Assembly: GCA_029863735.1 (NCBI GenBank)
Contig: JAOTUT010000001.1
Location: 1 to 26,348, forward strand
DNA from: Ignavibacteria bacterium
GTDB lineage: Bacteria; Bacteroidota; Ignavibacteria; Ignavibacteriales; Ignavibacteriaceae
Reading direction: 5' to 3'
Length of the DNA stretch: 26,348 nt
In this document: one piece after another, positions 16,734 through 24,366 of the stretch
Numbering within the stretch: position 1 is the stretch's first letter
How the letters are laid out: each line of letters begins with the position of its first letter
Program-made: the position numbers and the translations under genes
Notes under the pieces: generated by a model
The model's input: the letters and a program-made list of their open reading frames with translations, nothing else
Databases searched by the model: none
Told to the model about the DNA's origin: nothing

Positions 16734-17554
16734 TTTAGCCTCTTAATTAATTCTTTCATAATTAATGTCATTTTATGTTCAGCCTGCACTGCAGTCGCAA
16801 TTATCTCCTCAACATTTACAGGTTTGAGAGAATCCGGGAAACATTCATCTGTTACAATACTTATTCCCAGAACTTTCATCCCCATATGATTTGCAACTAT
16901 GTTTTCAGGAATAGTTGACATTCCCACTACATCTGCACCTGTCTCCCTGAGAAATCTGTACTCCGCTTTTGTTTCAAGATTTGGTCCAGGGACAGCAACA
17001 TAAACTCCTTTTTGAACTTTAATCTGATTTTCAAGTGCGATTTTTTCAGCTAGTTCAATCAACTCTAAATTATATGGTTCACTCATATCAGGAAATCTTG
17101 GTCCAAGCTCATCTTCATTTTTCCCAATGAGTGGATTATCCCCCAGCATATTTATATGATCGGCCATAATCATAACATCGCCTTTTCTGTATTGAGGATT
17201 CATTCCTCCGCACGCATTTGAAACAAGCAGAGTTTCAACTCCAAGAAATTTCATTACCCGAACAGGATAAGCAATCTGCTGCATGGTGTAACCTTCATAG
17301 TAATGAAAGCGTCCCTGCATTGCCACAACATTTTTTCCATTAATCGTTCCGAATATCAGTTTGCCACGATGCGATTCAACAGTCGAAATAGGAAAATGTG
17401 GAAGGTCCTCAAAACTAATTTGGTATTTTACATCTATGTCTTCTACCAAACCACCCAGGCCGGTACCAAGAATAATTCCGATTGGATATTTCTCGTTAGT
17501 ATGTTTTCTAATTACTTCGAGAGTCTCATTAATATTTGAAATCAGCTTACTCAT
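16730..17554 (-). CDS. punA: Purine nucleoside phosphorylase, trimeric type
   Basis: A 274-residue enzyme of the PNP/MTAP family, splitting purine nucleosides with phosphate into base and ribose-1-phosphate. Phosphate and ribose contacts are visible: GTGLGGL (30-36), SHRG with His62, GRFHYYEGY with Arg82, His84 and Tyr86, NACGGMNP (113-120), and GMSTIPE (211-217). Glu195 in PNLETKAEYR matches the base-binding glutamate. At the position of the base-recognising asparagine of human PNP (Asn243) this protein has Asp237 (VTDEC), which may alter base preference. It starts two bases after divIVA and overlaps the membrane/coil gene by four, so it is firmly inside the operon. Confidence 0.94.
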   Translation of the reverse strand: MSKLISNINETLEVIRKHTNEKYPIGIILGTGLGGLVEDIDVKYQISFEDLPHFPISTVESHRGKLIFGTINGKNVVAMQGRFHYYEGYTMQQIAYPVRVMKFLGVETLLVSNACGGMNPQYRKGDVMIMADHINMLGDNPLIGKNEDELGPRFPDMSEPYNLELIELAEKIALENQIKVQKGVYVAVPGPNLETKAEYRFLRETGADVVGMSTIPENIVANHMGMKVLGISIVTDECFPDSLKPVNVEEIIATAVQAEHKMTLIMKELIKRLK

Positions 17555-17556
17555 TT

Positions 17557-18093
17557 TTATAAAAGTTTATCTACAATGTCATCAAGGTCAATGTCCAGTT
17601 TTTCTGCTTGGTCCGGAGCTTTAGTTTTTTTGGGTTCCTCACCAGCATCCTTAACTTTTCCTTCAAGCAGATTAGATTGAGTTCCTACGATTGCTCTTAA
17701 CCTTGCAATTATCAAATCCTTCTCTGCACGCAAAGTCATAATCGCATTTTGCAGCACGTTTACCTTTTCTTCTGCATTCTGGATCATTTGCGATGCTTTG
17801 ACTTCGGCTTCCTTAATTATTAATGCTGATTGTTTCTTTGCTGAATCAAGTGCCTGAGCAGAAGTTTCCTGTGCTTTCAGGATATCGTCCTGGAGTTTTT
17901 TTTCAATTTTTTGAAATTCTTCTACTTCCCGGTTAAGCCTTTCAACTTCACTTTCCAGTTGTTCATTCTGGTTGATCAGCTTCTCCAATTCAGAGGAAAT
18001 TTTATCGAGAAATGCCTGAACTTCATCGACATTATATCCCCTCATCGATTTTTCGAATTCCTGTTTCTTAATTAATAGCGGCGAAAGTTTCAT
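17557..18093 (-). CDS. divIVA: DivIVA-domain coiled-coil protein
   Basis: A 178-residue protein with the DivIVA N-terminal membrane-binding domain: SPLLIKKQEFEKSMRGYNVD (4-23), then EVQAFLDKISSELEKL. A long coiled coil (about 31-140) follows, then a lysine- and aspartate-rich tail. Proteins of this family bind curved or polar membrane and recruit growth, division or segregation factors; outside Gram-positives the role is less known. The ATG overlaps the yggS stop (ATGA) and has a strong GGAGG five bases upstream. The yggS-divIVA-ileS order matches the conserved neighbourhood in other phyla. Confidence 0.9.
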   Translation of the reverse strand: MKLSPLLIKKQEFEKSMRGYNVDEVQAFLDKISSELEKLINQNEQLESEVERLNREVEEFQKIEKKLQDDILKAQETSAQALDSAKKQSALIIKEAEVKASQMIQNAEEKVNVLQNAIMTLRAEKDLIIARLRAIVGTQSNLLEGKVKDAGEEPKKTKAPDQAEKLDIDLDDIVDKLL

Positions 18094-18791
18094 GACTGCC
18101 TCCAGTCTTTTGTTGTATCTCTTTGACCAAAGATTGCCGAACCAATTCTCAGAATTGTTGCTCCTTCTTCAATTGCAATTTCATAATCGTTTGTCATTCC
18201 CATCGAAAGCTCTCTAAGGTCAAATCCATTTTGATTAATTTTGTCTCTCAAATTACGCAAATGAACAAAACTTTTCCTAATAATTTCCACATCATCTGTA
18301 AAAGGTGCCATCGTCATAAGACCCACCAATTCAATATTGGAAAGAACCGAACAATGTTTTACCAGGCTTAAAACTTCTGTGTCAGTGATTAGTCCTGACT
18401 TTGAATCTTCGGATGATGTTTTAACTTCAAGCAATATCTTTTGCACTTTATTAATTTTCTGCGCCTGATTATTTATCTCATCAGCAAGCATCGATGAATC
18501 AACCGAATGAATGTAAGTTGCGGCTTTAACAGCATACTTTACTTTATTCCTCTGAAGATTACCGATGAAATGCCAGCTTACTTTATCACCAAGAATATCA
18601 AACTTATCTCTGAGTTCCTGAGCCTTGTTCTCACCAAAATCAGTTATGCCCCGTCTATTTGCTTCGTTGATCGCATCTAGTCCGAAGAACTTTGAAACTG
18701 CTATAATCTTGATTCCCTGCGGATTTCGCTTAAATTCAGAACATTTTGCAGTTATTCTCTCCCTGAGATGCTGTATGTTTTCTGCTATCAT
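18090..18791 (-). CDS. yggS: YggS/PROSC-family PLP-homeostasis protein
   Basis: A 233-residue PLP-binding protein of standard length, the single-domain alanine-racemase-like fold. The PLP-binding lysine is Lys34 in IIAVSKFFG; the family stretches FGENKAQEL, WHFIGNLQRNKV, GLMTMAP, LSMGMTNDYEIAIEEG and RIGSAIFG are all present. The family balances cellular PLP and amino-acid pools rather than catalysing a main pathway step. It appears to be the first gene of the long leftward cluster: the preceding 150 bases contain no gene and a palindromic repeat lies upstream. No strong Shine-Dalgarno precedes the ATG at 18791. Confidence 0.95.
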   Translation of the reverse strand: MIAENIQHLRERITAKCSEFKRNPQGIKIIAVSKFFGLDAINEANRRGITDFGENKAQELRDKFDILGDKVSWHFIGNLQRNKVKYAVKAATYIHSVDSSMLADEINNQAQKINKVQKILLEVKTSSEDSKSGLITDTEVLSLVKHCSVLSNIELVGLMTMAPFTDDVEIIRKSFVHLRNLRDKINQNGFDLRELSMGMTNDYEIAIEEGATILRIGSAIFGQRDTTKDWRQS

Positions 18792-18877
18792 AAAAAAAAT
18801 TAAGGCTGTGAATGTATATTATTCAGCATCAAAAATCAATCTAACAGACTTTAAAATTAATATTTATTTTCGAAATG

Positions 18878-18926
18878 TAACCTTCGAGGTTGCCCGCTGT
18901 TAATATTGTGCAAACCTCGAAGGTTA
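18878..18926. repeat. 49-base palindromic repeat, copy 1 (also hairpin after the propeller gene)
   Basis: Perfect 14-base inverted arms (TAACCTTCGAGGTT and AACCTCGAAGGTTA) flank a 21-base loop. The same layout recurs at 24263-24311 with the left arm identical and the same loop length. It begins 19 bases past the stop of the beta-propeller gene (18945) in the direction of transcription, so it may end that transcript and insulate yggS. It resembles REP-type dispersed palindromes. Confidence 0.8.
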
Positions 18927-18944
18927 AATGTTAATAAGTAGGTA

Positions 18945-20483
18945 CTATTTGAGTAAAATTAATTTCTTTGTATCAGTAAAATGCCCAGAAGTAAGCTTGT
19001 AGAAGTAAATTCCACTTGGCAATCCTGTGGCGTCAAACTCAACTTTATAACTACCCGCCGCTTTCTCTTCATTTACCACTGATGCTACTTCATTTCCCAG
19101 AACATCATATACTTTTATTGTAGCAAAACTTCTCTCAGCTATTTCATACCTGATTGTTGTTGAAGAATTAAATGGATTAGGATAGTTATGACTCAATTCG
19201 TATTTCGGCGACTCTACTATTTCCTTTATATCGGTTGAGTTTGTATCCCTTATAGCTATTAATGTTCTTTGTTGACCGGGTATTAATGAAATATTATGCA
19301 CTCCCAAATAAAGCGTTCCGTCTTCTGCAATCGCTGCTGTATTATCCACTTGCTGTTCTTGCTCAATCAATGGCATTATCCACAGCAGTTCCCCCTTGCT
19401 ATTGATAGCATAAAAAAAGTATCCCCATCCATCTCCGAAATAAACTGACCCATCAGCATCACATACCAATGGCTGATAAAAATTCATTGTTTCATAGTCA
19501 TCAAGTATGTACTTCCATCTGAAGTTTCCGTCATAGTCAAGTGAAACTAAGGTTCTCCAATAAGGTGCAGTTGTATCGATTGCTATTGTATATATGTTGC
19601 CATTTTTGTCAATTGTAGGTATTGGAAACAGGTCCAACAGACCAACTTCTTGAATAAAATATTTCCACTTTATACTTTTATCAGGTCTTAGTGCGTATAA
19701 ATATTGTGGTATCTCAGTTGGTATAAAATAAATATTACCATTAGAATCAACCATTACCCCTGTGGGTATATTTCCACAGCTAAATTTCCATTTTATGCTT
19801 CCGTCAAGATTTAATGCATATAGATTTGAATCGCGTGCAGGTATATATATCGTATTTCCATCTGTGGAGAGTGTTGGTGATTTAAATGTAAAACCAGTTT
19901 CATAAGTTATGTGCCAGTTTAATGTTCCATCCGGTTTAATTGAATACAATTCTCCTTCATCAGTTAAAGCTGATTTGAAATTTGTTACATAAATATTTCC
20001 TTGCATATCTATATTTGGAATTATTTCTTGTGTTATTGATCCGGAAGTATTGTATTTCCATTTGAAAGTTCCATCGGGATTCAAGGCATATAGGCAGCTG
20101 TCTCTAGAGCCAAAATAAATTGTACCGCTTGAATCAATTATTATCCCGGATTGCGTAGCACGTCCATTTCCGGTTTGGTAAACCCATACCTCGTTTCCAC
20201 TGGGTGTGTATGAATAAAATTCATCTCCAAATACATAGTAAGAACCAAAAAATAAGTTGTTGTTCTCTCCTATTACCGGTCCTGAGAATATCCCATTAGG
20301 CATGTCCTTTGTCCAGATTACGTTTGGTCTTAATGGTCCCCTGTATGGCGATCTTCCAGTTAATTGCGGGTCGTGTTTTATCATTGGCCAGGGACTATCC
20401 GCAAGCGTTGGCCAGGGAATATCGTTCTGATGTTGGGAGAAAACTGATAGTGTAAGTAATAAAATAATGAACAGAATCCGCAT
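18945..20483 (-). CDS. Type IX-secreted PQQ-like beta-propeller protein
   Basis: A 512-residue exported protein. A signal peptide (about 1-17, ending VFSQ) is followed by at least seven repeated blades of the PQQ/WD-like type, each with a GxIYxG-type strand and LYALNPDGTFKWKY-like closing (Trp-Lys spaced), so a beta-propeller is expected. The last 85 residues (428-512) are a type IX sorting domain: NYPNPFNSSTTI, IKVYDVLGNEVA, LPSGIYFYKL and the terminal KKLILLK. It is therefore probably displayed on or released from the outer membrane. I use the ATG at 20483 because AAGGA lies seven bases upstream; the TTG at 20498 lacks this. Ligand unknown; no catalytic residues of quinoprotein dehydrogenases could be confirmed. 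Confidence 0.88.
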   Translation of the reverse strand: MRILFIILLLTLSVFSQHQNDIPWPTLADSPWPMIKHDPQLTGRSPYRGPLRPNVIWTKDMPNGIFSGPVIGENNNLFFGSYYVFGDEFYSYTPSGNEVWVYQTGNGRATQSGIIIDSSGTIYFGSRDSCLYALNPDGTFKWKYNTSGSITQEIIPNIDMQGNIYVTNFKSALTDEGELYSIKPDGTLNWHITYETGFTFKSPTLSTDGNTIYIPARDSNLYALNLDGSIKWKFSCGNIPTGVMVDSNGNIYFIPTEIPQYLYALRPDKSIKWKYFIQEVGLLDLFPIPTIDKNGNIYTIAIDTTAPYWRTLVSLDYDGNFRWKYILDDYETMNFYQPLVCDADGSVYFGDGWGYFFYAINSKGELLWIMPLIEQEQQVDNTAAIAEDGTLYLGVHNISLIPGQQRTLIAIRDTNSTDIKEIVESPKYELSHNYPNPFNSSTTIRYEIAERSFATIKVYDVLGNEVASVVNEEKAAGSYKVEFDATGLPSGIYFYKLTSGHFTDTKKLILLK

Positions 20484-20519
20484 AGTAAAATCCTTCAATA
20501 AATGATCAATAATAAAATA

Positions 20520-20555
20520 AAAAAGATTACGTAATTATGACAACGTAATCTTTTT
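20520..20555 (-). terminator. Intrinsic terminator after the 371-residue secreted protein
   Basis: Perfect 13-base arms AAAAAGATTACGT and ACGTAATCTTTTT flank a 10-base loop. Read leftward the stem ends in a T-run, and it begins 12 bases past the stop at 20567, a textbook position. The A/T flanks make it partly bidirectional in form. It separates the two type IX-secreted genes, so they are probably separate transcripts. Confidence 0.8.
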
Positions 20556-20566
20556 GTAGTTACTAA

Positions 20567-21682
20567 TTATTTTTGTAGCATAAGCTTTCGTGAATCGGTG
20601 AAATCACCAATTTGTATCCTATACAAATAAACTCCACTTGGTAAATCAGAAGAGTTAAATTCGACTGAATGAGTTCCTGCTTGCCTGTATTCATTTACAA
20701 GAGTAGTAATTTCTCGTCCCAAAACATCATAGACTTTTAGGGTAACAAAATTATCCTCAGTCGATTGCCAACTGATGATTGTTGTTGGGTTAAACGGATT
20801 TGGAAAGTTTTGTTTGAGTTGAAAAGTATAATCTTGTTTAGGATTTTGTTCTGGTAAGGAAATTTTTTGTGGAGGCGCCAATATAACTTCAACAGTATTT
20901 GTTGGTCCGGTTTCGCCAGTGCTCTCCCAAGGATCTTCATAAGCACAGGTTACATAATAGCTCTTCGCATTATAATCATTTCCGATTGTAACCGAATTAT
21001 CTACATAAATGAATTCATCCGGGTCCAAAGTTTCTATTAATGTAAAATTGCTTGGCTCTTGCCCAACAGTATAAGTAGCGGATCTATATACCTTATATCC
21101 TGTAATTGTGCCTGTTATACTTTCAAAGTAAGGTCCAAATACTAATCTCGGGTGATTATTGGCATCATTTGTAACGACTAAACAATTATCCCAGTAATCC
21201 TCCAGACCATCGGTTTCAAGAAATTTATCTGTAAGATCCCAGAGTGTTTGGTAACTAAAATCAAAGGTTTCTGTATTAGCCCAATTTCGAAACCTATGAT
21301 TACCGACATCATATTTGAAATTTACATCCAGTGACGAACTCCAATCAGAAGTCCTCCAGTCCATAAAAAAGTAAGCCTTTATAACTCCACCTTCACTTGC
21401 AATTACTTTGTAAATACCAATGGCAAATTCTTGATTACTACCAGGATCTAAGATATGGTCAAAATTTCCTTCTGTATTTGGATTAATCAACCGTTCTCCA
21501 ATAGTATAATATCCTTCAGTTATCTCATAATTTTCATCCCATCTAGTTCCCAATCCCCACAAACCCACTACGACATTCCAAGACGCTCCGGTATTAATCA
21601 ATTGAATCTTTAACTCACCAACATAGTACTCTTGCGCAAAAGTAATAAACGGAAACAAAACTAATAAAAATAACTTTTTCAT
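20567..21682 (-). CDS. Type IX-secreted protein of unknown function
   Basis: A 371-residue exported protein. The signal peptide spans about 1-16 (FITFA before QEYYVG). Residues 17-185 are aromatic- and glycine-rich, probably all-beta, and match no family I recognise. Residues about 190-272 look like a fibronectin type III-like module (GYKVYRSATYT, YYVTCAYEDPWESTG). Residues 287-371 are a type IX sorting domain (NFPNPFNPTTII, LKVYDVLGREIT, LPSGVYLYRIQ, RKLMLQK). GGAGG lies five bases before the ATG. It is followed by a strong hairpin terminator. Probably a surface or released structural/binding protein; no catalytic motif seen. Confidence 0.88.
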   Translation of the reverse strand: MKKLFLLVLFPFITFAQEYYVGELKIQLINTGASWNVVVGLWGLGTRWDENYEITEGYYTIGERLINPNTEGNFDHILDPGSNQEFAIGIYKVIASEGGVIKAYFFMDWRTSDWSSSLDVNFKYDVGNHRFRNWANTETFDFSYQTLWDLTDKFLETDGLEDYWDNCLVVTNDANNHPRLVFGPYFESITGTITGYKVYRSATYTVGQEPSNFTLIETLDPDEFIYVDNSVTIGNDYNAKSYYVTCAYEDPWESTGETGPTNTVEVILAPPQKISLPEQNPKQDYTFQLKQNFPNPFNPTTIISWQSTEDNFVTLKVYDVLGREITTLVNEYRQAGTHSVEFNSSDLPSGVYLYRIQIGDFTDSRKLMLQK

Positions 21683-21878
21683 TTTATCCTCCGAATTTTT
21701 ATAGTTAATAAAAAATTTTACGCCACAGGAGAGTTATTTTATATAAAACCAGTCGGATAAAAAGTGATTAAGAAGAATGGTTGTGTGAAAAGGAGATGAA
21801 CACTACTTTGGCACAAAAAGATTGTAAGAGAGGAAATCATCCCGCTTTCCTCCTCGAATAGTCCGGATTCTCTCGACA

Positions 21879-21909
<31 letters not shown>

Positions 21910-21976
21910 AAATATTGTGCCAGATAATAGTCATCAGGCGTTTACCCTGAATTAATTTCGATTGTAACTTAGAAAA

Positions 21977-21993
21977 TGACTTTGTTAAAGTCA
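21977..21993. promoter_or_regulatory. Palindromic operator-like site upstream of pta
   Basis: TGACTTTGTTAAAGTCA has perfect seven-base arms around a three-base centre, about 115 bases before the pta ATG. It may be a dimeric-repressor operator or a short hairpin; no regulator is identified. Confidence 0.3.
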
Positions 21994-22108
21994 ATAGATT
22001 ATTAAATAAAATTATTATGAATTGAACTTGCAAAGGAATTGTAATTAAAAATATAAGGATCGGTTTTTGTAATTTTGAATGTCGTTTTCTCAATTATACG
22101 GAGTATCA

Positions 22109-23086
22109 ATGGAAATTAAGTTGTTAAATGAGATAAAAGAAAAAGCATTAAAAGCAAGAAAGACAATCGTCTTTCCTGAATCACACGATGAAAGAGTCCT
22201 CAAAGCAGCAGAGAAATTAACAAAAGAAAAAACTGTTTCGGTAATTACACTTGGTGATGAAGACAGAATTCATAAAGATGCAAAAAAAGTGGATGTTGAC
22301 CTTACAGGAGTCAGAATTATTGATCCAACAAGATCAGATAAGCTTAGTGACTTTACAAATATCTTCTTCAACCTTCGCAAACATAAAGGTGAAACCATCG
22401 AGCAGGCACGAAATACTGTACAGCAGGATTTGTTTTTTGCTGCAATGATGGTAAAAGAAAGTATGGCAGATGGAAGTGTTGCCGGTTCAGCTTCCGCTAC
22501 TGCAGATGTTATGCGAGCTGGAATTCAATGTATCGGAATGCCTGGGGGAATTTCAATTGTATCAAGCTTTTTCTTAATGCTTTTCCCTGAGAAGAATTAT
22601 TCTTTTGCTGATTGTGCAGTTGTTCCTGATCCCGATGAAAAGCAATTAGCTGATATAGCAATCTCAACGGCAGATAATCACAGAAAACTTATCGGTGAGG
22701 AACCGTTCGTTGCAATGCTTTCTTTCTCAACTAAAGGAAGTGCAAGGCACAAAACAATCGACAAAGTTTTGAATGCTACTGCAATCATTCGCTCAAAAAG
22801 ACCAGATATAAATGTTGATGGTGAATTGCAATTTGATGCGGCAGTAATTGAATCAATCGGAAAGAAGAAAGCACCGGGCAGCAATGTTGCCGGTAAAGCG
22901 AATGTTTTAATTTTCCCTGATTTGAATTCAGGGAATATCGGGTACAAAATTGCACAGCGCTGGGGTAAAGCTGAAGCCGTAGGACCTATGGTTCAGGGAT
23001 TGAAAAAGCCATTCTTCGATTTAAGTCGCGGTTGCAGTGTTGACGATATTGCAAACACAGCGGCAATCGCAGCGTTGATGAGTTAG
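22109..23086 (+). CDS. pta: Phosphate acetyltransferase
   Basis: A 325-residue short-form Pta (single PTA_PTB domain), interconverting acetyl-CoA and acetyl phosphate. Visible family stretches: TIVFPESHDERVLKAAEKL (19-37), DGSVAGSASATADVMRAG, FADCAVVPDPDEKQLADIA, and near the C-terminus FDLSRGCSVDDIANTA, whose Ser306-Arg307 match the catalytic Ser-Arg pair of archaeal/bacterial Pta. I use the ATG at 22109 because GGAG lies six bases upstream and MEIKLLNEIK is a normal family start; an ATG at 22079 adds ten residues and has no ribosome site. No ackA is adjacent. A palindrome-rich spacer of about 210 bases follows. Confidence 0.94.
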   Translation: MEIKLLNEIKEKALKARKTIVFPESHDERVLKAAEKLTKEKTVSVITLGDEDRIHKDAKKVDVDLTGVRIIDPTRSDKLSDFTNIFFNLRKHKGETIEQARNTVQQDLFFAAMMVKESMADGSVAGSASATADVMRAGIQCIGMPGGISIVSSFFLMLFPEKNYSFADCAVVPDPDEKQLADIAISTADNHRKLIGEEPFVAMLSFSTKGSARHKTIDKVLNATAIIRSKRPDINVDGELQFDAAVIESIGKKKAPGSNVAGKANVLIFPDLNSGNIGYKIAQRWGKAEAVGPMVQGLKKPFFDLSRGCSVDDIANTAAIAALMS

Positions 23087-23127
23087 GAAGCCTCCTCTTG
23101 GTGGTCGTCTCAAAAATACAGAGGTAA

Positions 23128-23218
23128 TCATTGCGAGGGAGGAACGACCGAAGCAATCTTTTGATTTTTACAAAAAATTAAAGATCACTTCTCCCGTTAA
23201 AGCGGGATTGTGATGACA
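23128..23218. repeat. Imperfect palindromic element resembling a dispersed REP/MITE-like repeat
   Basis: Left arm TCATTGCGAGGGAGGAACGA... and right arm ending GGGATTGTGATGACA are imperfect inverted copies: the right arm read backwards begins TCATCACAATCCC and, like the left, continues through GAAG..ATCTTT. An inner hairpin CCCG-ttaaa-GCGGG lies in the right arm. Flanking AAAAATACAGAGG and CCTCATTTTGTATTTTT are also roughly inverted. It contains no open frame and lies in the pta-membrane-protein spacer (23087-23298), where I see nothing else. Confidence 0.55.
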
Positions 23219-23298
23219 ATTTCACTTTTGAGAGAGCCTCATTTTGTATTTTTCTCTCCCGGGACTTTTCCCTAAGTTCGCTCACTAAATTTAGTTCA

Positions 23299-23604
23299 AT
23301 GATGAATATTATTTTTTTAACTCTTTTTGTTTTTTTAATAAATATTCCATTCGGCTACTGGCGGGCTAATGTGAGGAAATTCTCGCTTCAGTTTTTATTA
23401 GCGATACATCTTCCAGTGCTTTTTATTATCATATTCAGAATTTTATCAGCAAGCGGATTTGAGTTTATGACTTTCTTCTATACAGTACCTGCATTCGTTT
23501 TTGGTCAGTTTGCTGGCTCACGAATATATTTATCAAGAAAAATAAATGGCTCAAAACCATTAACATCCTGCCTTGTAATGGATGTTATAAGAGTTAATGA
23601 TTAA
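23299..23604 (+). CDS. Small conserved-looking membrane protein of unknown function
   Basis: A 101-residue protein with three hydrophobic segments (about 2-18, 30-50 and 58-76) and a basic loop (YWRANVRKFSLQF, 20-32). NIPFGYWRANVRKFS is a pattern I associate with a widespread small uncharacterised membrane family. ATG codons at 23299 and 23302 are both possible; neither has a clear Shine-Dalgarno. It is followed after 63 bases by the glutathione peroxidase gene, but a palindrome and a promoter-like box lie between them, so they may not be co-transcribed. No function proposed. Confidence 0.75.
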   Translation: MMNIIFLTLFVFLINIPFGYWRANVRKFSLQFLLAIHLPVLFIIIFRILSASGFEFMTFFYTVPAFVFGQFAGSRIYLSRKINGSKPLTSCLVMDVIRVND

Positions 23605-23638
23605 TAAGCTATTTCCAATGAACTTTTACGGTTCTAAT

Positions 23639-23656
23639 TTTGTTTTATAAAACAAA
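23639..23656. promoter_or_regulatory. 18-base perfect palindrome at the glutathione peroxidase promoter
   Basis: TTTGTTTTATAAAACAAA reads the same on both strands and ends just before the GAGG ribosome site of the peroxidase gene. It overlaps TAATTTTG (23635-23642), an exact match to the Bacteroidota -7 box TAnnTTTG. The layout suits a repressor operator over the promoter; the binding protein is unknown. Confidence 0.4.
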
Positions 23657-23667
23657 GAGGTCAAAAT

Positions 23668-24249
23668 ATGATTATAAAAATAATCTCATTTGTTGTGCTT
23701 TTAACTCTTACTCAATTATTAGCACAGGACAATCCAACAACTAATATCAAAGGTGAAGGTTTGACAGACAATATAAATGATATTATAGTTCTCGATATGA
23801 GCAATAACGAAGTAAAACTGTCTTCTTACAACGGTAAAGTTTCATTGATCGTGAACGTTGCAAGTGAGTGCGGAAACACACCACAATACGCAGGTCTTGA
23901 AGAAATATATAAAAAATTTCGGCCTGATGGGTTCGAGATACTTGCTTTCCCCTGCAATGATTTCGGCGGACAGGAACCAGGAACAAACGAACAGATTCAA
24001 ACCTTTTGCACTGCCAATTACGGAGTAACGTTTAAATTGTTTGATAAAATAAAAGTTTTGGGACCAGACAAGTCGCCACTTTACCAAATACTAACTGATA
24101 ACAGCGTTACCGGGAAAGGGGATATAAAATGGAATTTCGAAAAGTTTCTTATTTCAAAAGACGGAACGATCGTAGCAAGGTTTGGTAATAAAGTTAAACC
24201 AACCAGTGAAGGAATTATTTCTGCGATTGAAGACCAGTTGAAGAAGTAA
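23668..24249 (+). CDS. Exported glutathione peroxidase-family thiol peroxidase
   Basis: A 193-residue protein with a signal peptide (about 1-19, ending LLAQ) followed by a complete GPx domain (about 35-190). The catalytic tetrad is visible: Cys68 in VNVASECGNTPQY, Gln102 in FPCNDFGGQEPG, Trp155-Asn156 in KWNFEKF. The peroxidatic residue is cysteine, not selenocysteine. Cys96 and Cys114 are present; a cysteine on the resolving helix as in thioredoxin-dependent GPx is plausible (Cys114). It probably reduces peroxides in the periplasm with a thioredoxin-like donor. GAGG lies seven bases before the ATG. An 18-base palindrome overlaps its likely promoter. Confidence 0.93.
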   Translation: MIIKIISFVVLLTLTQLLAQDNPTTNIKGEGLTDNINDIIVLDMSNNEVKLSSYNGKVSLIVNVASECGNTPQYAGLEEIYKKFRPDGFEILAFPCNDFGGQEPGTNEQIQTFCTANYGVTFKLFDKIKVLGPDKSPLYQILTDNSVTGKGDIKWNFEKFLISKDGTIVARFGNKVKPTSEGIISAIEDQLKK

Positions 24250-24262
24250 TCCGTTTCATCAT

Positions 24263-24311
24263 TAACCTTCGAGGTTGCTTGCTGTTAGAGGTATGCAAAG
24301 CTTGAGGGTTG
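24263..24311. repeat. 49-base palindromic repeat, copy 2
   Basis: Left arm AACCTTCGAGGTT (24264-24276) is identical to copy 1; the right arm AAGCTTGAGGGTT (24298-24310) matches at 10 of 13 bases, and the loop is again 21 bases with GCTGTTA shared. It begins 14 bases past the peroxidase stop (24249) and, with weakened pairing, may serve as a poor terminator between convergent transcripts. Confidence 0.75.
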
Positions 24312-24366
24312 CAAGATTCTAGACTCTTCCGTCTAAGCCGAGCTCTCCAGAATGATAGTCATTTTT

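Noticed and set aside
16144..16746. 200-codon plus-strand frame
   Set aside because: Antisense to the membrane/coiled-coil gene, which fits the operon with overlapping junctions; the antisense product is low-complexity.
24311..24366. TAGAC-tcttcc-GTCTA as a terminator
   Set aside because: Arms are only five bases with no T-run in either direction, so it is not supported.
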